A stretch of 17,952 nt of DNA, from NCBI GenBank assembly GCA_002403905.1, contig DHIR01000028.1, forward strand, positions 1 to 17,952, in the 5' to 3' direction. This stretch comes from Mucilaginibacter sp. UBA4741 (GTDB lineage: Bacteria; Bacteroidota; Bacteroidia; Sphingobacteriales; Sphingobacteriaceae). Positions within the stretch are counted from its first letter, which is position 1, and every line of letters begins with the position of its first letter. The position numbers and the translations under genes are program-made. The notes below the pieces were generated by a model. It saw nothing but the letters and a program-made list of their open reading frames with translations, had not been told where the DNA came from and did not search any database. Of the stretch, positions 15,378-17,952 are shown piece by piece.

Positions 15378-15385
15378 CAAATATA
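15378..15385 (-). promoter_or_regulatory. Candidate -7 promoter element of the GH92 gene
   Basis: Read on the - strand this is TATATTTG, an exact match to the Bacteroidota -7 word TAnnTTTG, ending 33 bp before the GH92 start codon. No good -33 element is seen at the usual distance. Confidence 0.4.
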
Positions 15386-15505
15386 AATTAAAATCTATAA
15401 GCCCGGTTATATCTATCCAAAGCGTGACACTTTTTATTGGCGATGACTTACAATGTTATACCAGCCACAGCCATACCGATCTTTTACCTATATTTACCAA
15501 ACACA

Positions 15506-15536
15506 TTGCCATTGTGGCATGCCTAAATATAGTTTG
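15506..15536 (+). promoter_or_regulatory. Candidate promoter of the lemA cluster
   Basis: TTG (15506-15508) and TATAGTTTG (15528-15536) are 19 bp apart, resembling a Bacteroidota -33/-7 pair with one extra base inside the -7 word. It ends 57 bp before the lemA start. The rest of the 249-bp spacer shows no gene. Confidence 0.3.
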
Positions 15537-15593
15537 TAACAACGGTATGTGTTTTGTGCTCTAATTATCAAAATAAATAAAAACTAAAAAAAA

Positions 15594-16172
15594 ATGAAAA
15601 AGCTATTCACAGCAATATTAGTAGTAGTGGCAGCCATGTCATTAAGTTCATGCAGTTATAACAGCATGGTACAAATGGACGAAAACATTAAAGGTAAATG
15701 GGGTGTGGTACAAGCCCAGTATCAGCGCCGTGCTGACTTGATACCGAACTTGGTTGAAGCTGTTAAAGGCGCCGCCAACTTTGAAAAAAGCACATTGACA
15801 GATGTTATCAACGCACGCGCCAATGCAACTGCGGTACGAGTTGATGCGTCAAAATTAACACCTGAGTCAATCAAAAAATTTCAGGATGCACAAGGTCAGT
15901 TAGGCTCAGCTTTGGGCAGATTAATGGTGGTGTCAGAACAATATCCGCAGTTAAAAACAAACGAGAACTTTTTGGGACTACAGGCACAGATTGAAGGCAC
16001 AGAGAACCGCATCACCGTTGCGCGTAATGATTTTAACGAAGCCGTGCAACAGTATAACACCAAGATCCGCTCGTTCCCGGCAAACATAACTGCCAAAATG
16101 TTTAGCTTCACCGAGAAAGGATATTTCCAGGCAGAAGCGGGTACAGACAAAGCGCCGAAAGTTAAGTTTTAA
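15594..16172 (+). CDS. lemA: LemA-family lipoprotein
   Basis: A 192-residue LemA protein, whose molecular function is not established. The N-terminus has a lipoprotein signal, MKKLFTAILVVVAAMSLSSC, with the lipid-bearing Cys20 in LSSC, so it is anchored to a membrane. The body is helical and shows the family hallmarks: NSMVQMDENIKGKWGVVQAQ, YQRRADLIPNLVEAVKGAANFE, then LGRLMVVSEQYPQLKTNENF, LQAQIEGTENRITVARNDFN and FPANITAKMF. Length is typical. The leader is A-rich (about 20 A's in the last 30 bases), as is normal for this phylum. It is first in a cluster with two TPM-domain genes; LemA and TPM/YgcG proteins are often neighbours in bacteria, which suggests they act in one envelope process. 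Confidence 0.95.
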   Translation: MKKLFTAILVVVAAMSLSSCSYNSMVQMDENIKGKWGVVQAQYQRRADLIPNLVEAVKGAANFEKSTLTDVINARANATAVRVDASKLTPESIKKFQDAQGQLGSALGRLMVVSEQYPQLKTNENFLGLQAQIEGTENRITVARNDFNEAVQQYNTKIRSFPANITAKMFSFTEKGYFQAEAGTDKAPKVKF

Positions 16173-16186
16173 ATTATTGACTGAGT

Positions 16187-16232
16187 GAATTAATGAATTA
16201 TTGATTTAACCCAATCAATAATTCATTAATTC
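16187..16232. repeat. Perfect 20-bp AT-rich inverted repeat between lemA and TPM gene
   Basis: GAATTAATGAATTATTGATT (16187-16206) is exactly reverse-complemented at 16213-16232, with the 6-base loop TAACCC. The spacer starts with GAGTGAATTA, also found in the element at 7401-7488, so the two belong to one family. It ends 22 bp before the next start codon and would form a stable AU hairpin in the lemA transcript. Confidence 0.85.
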
Positions 16233-16254
16233 TATAATTCAAACATAAACACCC

Positions 16255-16686
16255 ATGGCTATATTTAACGACGAGGAGCAACAACGTATACGCGAAGCGA
16301 TAGCAGATGCTGAAAAGCATACATCGGGCGAGTTGCGGGTTTGTATTGAAAAAACCTGTAGTGAAGATGTGCTTGACCGCAGCGCCAAGTACTTTTACCA
16401 GCTGGATATGCATAAAACCAAACTGCGTAACGGTGTGCTGATATATGTAGCCGTGGTTGACCGTAAGTTTGCCATTATTGGCGATGCCGGTATAAACCAG
16501 GTAGTAACCGAAGATTTTTGGGATAGCACCAAAGAGGATATGCTTAACCACTTTAAAACCGGCGATATTGTAGAAGGCATTGTTACCGGGATAAAAATTG
16601 CCGGCGACCAACTGGGTAAATACTTCCCGCACGATTTGGATAAGAACGAACTATCAGACGATATTGCCTTTATGGATGGCGACTAA
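16255..16686 (+). CDS. TPM-domain protein (TLP18.3/Psb32/MOLO-1 type), soluble
   Basis: A 143-residue protein made almost wholly of one TPM domain. It opens with a helix (EEQQRIREAIADAEKHT) and the typical SGELRVCIEKTC strand (24-35), followed by NGVLIYVAVVDRKFAIIGDAGI and a DFWDSTKEDMLNHFKTGDIVEGIVTGI stretch (in parts), which are family signatures. There is no signal peptide or membrane segment, so it is probably cytosolic. TPM domains are found in plant photosystem repair proteins and have been linked to phosphatase activity, but their bacterial role is not settled. It lies 11 bp before a secreted TPM protein, and 82 bp after lemA across a hairpin repeat; the three are probably one operon. 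The ATG follows a spacer with no Shine-Dalgarno sequence. Confidence 0.9.
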   Translation: MAIFNDEEQQRIREAIADAEKHTSGELRVCIEKTCSEDVLDRSAKYFYQLDMHKTKLRNGVLIYVAVVDRKFAIIGDAGINQVVTEDFWDSTKEDMLNHFKTGDIVEGIVTGIKIAGDQLGKYFPHDLDKNELSDDIAFMDGD

Positions 16687-16697
16687 CCCCTAAAACC

Positions 16698-17489
16698 ATG
16701 TTCAAAAAAATTACATTATTTATTGGTTTATTGTTGTGTACCTGGAGCGCATTCGCGCAACAGTTGCCGCCTAAATCAAATACTATAGTTACCGATTATA
16801 CCAACACCTTATCTGCTGATGAAAAACAACGGCTGGAAAGTAAACTGGTTGCTTTTAACGATTCGTCATCAACCCAAATTGCAGTAGTAATACTACATTC
16901 CATAGGCAATTATGATGTTAATGATTATGCCCAAAAACTGGGCCGCGCCTGGGGTGTAGGGCAAAAAGGAAAGAACAATGGCATAATGGTATTAGTAGCT
17001 TTGGATGACCGTAAAATGTCTATCCAAACCGGCTATGGCGTTGAAGGCGCTTTGCCTGATATTATTACGCAACAGATCCGCGTAAATGATATCAACCCCC
17101 GCTTTAAAGCAGGCGATTATTATGGCGGATTAGATGTAGGGACAGACGATATTATAAAATACACCAAAGGCGAATATAAAGCCGATAAGCAAACCCAAAA
17201 AAGCCATGAACGTAATGGCGGTGGTTCTGCAGGTTCTATTATAGTTATTGTTATAGTTATACTATTCCTTGTTTTCCGTAACCGTGGTGGCGGTGGCGGC
17301 CAGGTAATTGGCAGCCGTGGTGGTGCCAGTCCGTTTTGGTGGTTGCTTGCGGGATCGGCATTGGGGCGCAGCAGCAACGGCGGCGGCTGGGGAGGTTTCT
17401 CTGGTGGCGGAGACAGCGGCGGCGGTGGTGGTTTCGGCGGATTTGGCGGCGGCGATTTTGGTGGTGGCGGATCAGGCGGTAGTTGGTAA
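16698..17489 (+). CDS. YgcG-like TPM-domain protein with membrane anchor and Gly-rich tail
   Basis: A 263-residue envelope protein of the YgcG type. A signal peptide (1-21, ending SAFAQ) leads to a TPM domain (about 28-155): IVTDYTNTLSADEKQRLE, STQIAVVILHSIGNYDVNDYA, GRAWGVGQKGKNNGIMVLVA, and MSIQTGYGVEGALPD. A membrane helix follows (about 179-193, GSIIVIVIVILFLVF), then a Gly-rich tail (196-263) broken by a short hydrophobic piece (PFWWLLAGSAL) and ending SGGSW. The TPM domain is thus outside the inner membrane and the tail on the other side. Tails of GGGxGGxW type are common in this family. It is the third gene of the lemA cluster, 11 bp after the soluble TPM gene. Role unknown. Confidence 0.92.
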   Translation: MFKKITLFIGLLLCTWSAFAQQLPPKSNTIVTDYTNTLSADEKQRLESKLVAFNDSSSTQIAVVILHSIGNYDVNDYAQKLGRAWGVGQKGKNNGIMVLVALDDRKMSIQTGYGVEGALPDIITQQIRVNDINPRFKAGDYYGGLDVGTDDIIKYTKGEYKADKQTQKSHERNGGGSAGSIIVIVIVILFLVFRNRGGGGGQVIGSRGGASPFWWLLAGSALGRSSNGGGWGGFSGGGDSGGGGGFGGFGGGDFGGGGSGGSW

Positions 17490-17491
17490 TG

Positions 17492-17623
17492 ATTATGATT
17501 TCACCGATCCTTATTTGATTACACCGATTGATTACGTTAAAAAATCAATGCAATCCTATAACATCTATGAAATCGCAAAAAAATCGGTGAAATCAATTTT
17601 ATAATCTGTGAAATCATCATAAT
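17492..17623. repeat. Palindromic array of TGATTTCACCGAT units
   Basis: On the left are TGATTTCACCGAT (17496-17508) and TGATTACACCGAT (17516-17528). On the right are reverse-complement units: CTATGAAATCGC near 17565, ATCGGTGAAATCA (17583-17595) and ATCTGTGAAATCA (17604-17616). The outermost ATTATGATTTCAC also pairs with GTGAAATCATCATAAT near 17608-17623, with a 3-base bulge. The array fills the spacer between the YgcG-like gene and the NUDIX gene, ending 3 bp before the latter's ATG. Confidence 0.75.
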
Positions 17624-17626
17624 AAT

Positions 17627-17952
17627 ATGAGTGATCTTAAATGGACTATTTGTAGTTCAGAATATATACATAAAGGCCCATGGGCCACGTTACGGTCTGA
17701 CGTTTGCGAAATGCCTGACGGCCGTATTGTAGATCAATACTATGTTTTAGAATATCCCAACTGGGTAAACGCGGTAGCTTTAACTACCGATAATAAAATA
17801 TTGATGGTGCGCCAATATCGCCATGCGGCAGGCATTGTTTCATTAGAGATTCCCGGCGGTGTTATTGATGGCAATGAAGAACCGGCAGCAGCCATGCGCC
17901 GCGAATTACTCGAAGAAACAGGCTACCAGTTTGATGATATCGAATTGATCAG
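17627..17952 (+). CDS. NUDIX hydrolase, ADP-ribose pyrophosphatase-like (3' end outside window)
   Basis: The first 108 residues of a cytoplasmic NUDIX enzyme; the gene runs off the right edge. I translated it by hand from the ATG at 17627. The N-terminal region (WTICSSEYIHKGPWATLRSD, then VDQYYVLEYPNWVNAVALT) matches the start of ADP-ribose/nucleoside-diphosphate-sugar pyrophosphatases. RQYRHAAGIVSLEIPGG (62-78) leads into a complete Nudix box at 78-100: Gly78, Glu84, Arg92-Glu93, Glu96-Glu97 and Gly99 fit GX5EX7REUXEEXGU, with the Glu residues binding Mg2+. Such enzymes split ADP-ribose or similar compounds into AMP and a sugar phosphate. The exact substrate needs the missing C-terminus. An array of repeat units lies directly upstream, with no Shine-Dalgarno sequence. 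Confidence 0.92.
   Translation, partial: MSDLKWTICSSEYIHKGPWATLRSDVCEMPDGRIVDQYYVLEYPNWVNAVALTTDNKILMVRQYRHAAGIVSLEIPGGVIDGNEEPAAAMRRELLEETGYQFDDIELI

Noticed and set aside
15295..15564. 89-codon + strand open frame between GH92 and lemA
   Set aside because: Starts inside the GH92 signal-peptide region in antisense, covers the promoter candidates and shows no domain or signal peptide.
17308..17604. 98-codon open frame overlapping the Gly-rich tail of the YgcG-like gene
   Set aside because: Ala/Val-rich translation is the frame-shifted reading of Gly codons, then runs through the repeat array.

Overview
The window looks like chromosomal DNA of a Bacteroidota bacterium, most likely a member of the Sphingobacteriaceae (Mucilaginibacter/Pedobacter type). 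Reasons: start codons have A-rich leaders without clear Shine-Dalgarno sequences; several leaders carry the phylum's -7 promoter word TAnnTTTG; and the gene families are typical of the group (MG2-type surface protein, DUF5683 protein, long LepB, GH92 mannosidase, TonB-dependent receptor). Taxonomy is inferred from the sequence alone. I see no insertion sequence, prophage, CRISPR array, tRNA or rRNA.

Layout. (1) 1-1683, + strand: the C-terminal part of a large MG2/TonB-plug-type surface protein that runs off the left edge, then a secreted protein with a CBM9-like opening. (2) 1734-7245, - strand: a tight housekeeping operon read parA, parB, DUF5683 gene, dapB, lepB copy 2, lepB copy 1. It joins chromosome partitioning, lysine/cell-wall precursor synthesis and signal-peptide cleavage. 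(3) 7491-8765: a flavodoxin-fold NADPH-dependent FMN reductase (+) convergent with a VIT1/CCC1-type metal transporter (-). (4) 8923-12025, + strand: a TonB-dependent outer-membrane receptor, a 316-bp gene-free stretch full of small repeats, and a TlpA-like periplasmic thiol protein. (5) 12069-15344, - strand: a secreted polysaccharide deacetylase and a GH92 alpha-mannosidase, separated by 126 bp. (6) 15594-17489, + strand: a LemA lipoprotein followed by two TPM-domain proteins, one soluble and one secreted with a membrane segment and Gly-rich tail. (7) From 17627 to the right edge: the N-terminal part of a NUDIX hydrolase.

Most genes are conventional. The less ordinary material is between them. 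Nearly every spacer next to a + strand gene from 7.4 kb onward holds a short-period near-palindrome: AT-rich TGAATTATTGA types before 7491 and 16255, a TGAGT type spanning both convergent stop codons at 8005-8074, a TGATTTCACCGAT palindromic array at 17492-17623, and REP-like arms at 11107-11235. There is also a hairpin flanked by 18-bp near-exact direct repeats just behind the receptor gene, and a strong hairpin in the receptor leader that overlaps a -7 promoter word. I found no clear evidence for a wholly new multi-gene system. The best candidates for follow-up are the repeat families, the receptor leader, the tandem lepB pair and the lemA-TPM-TPM cassette.
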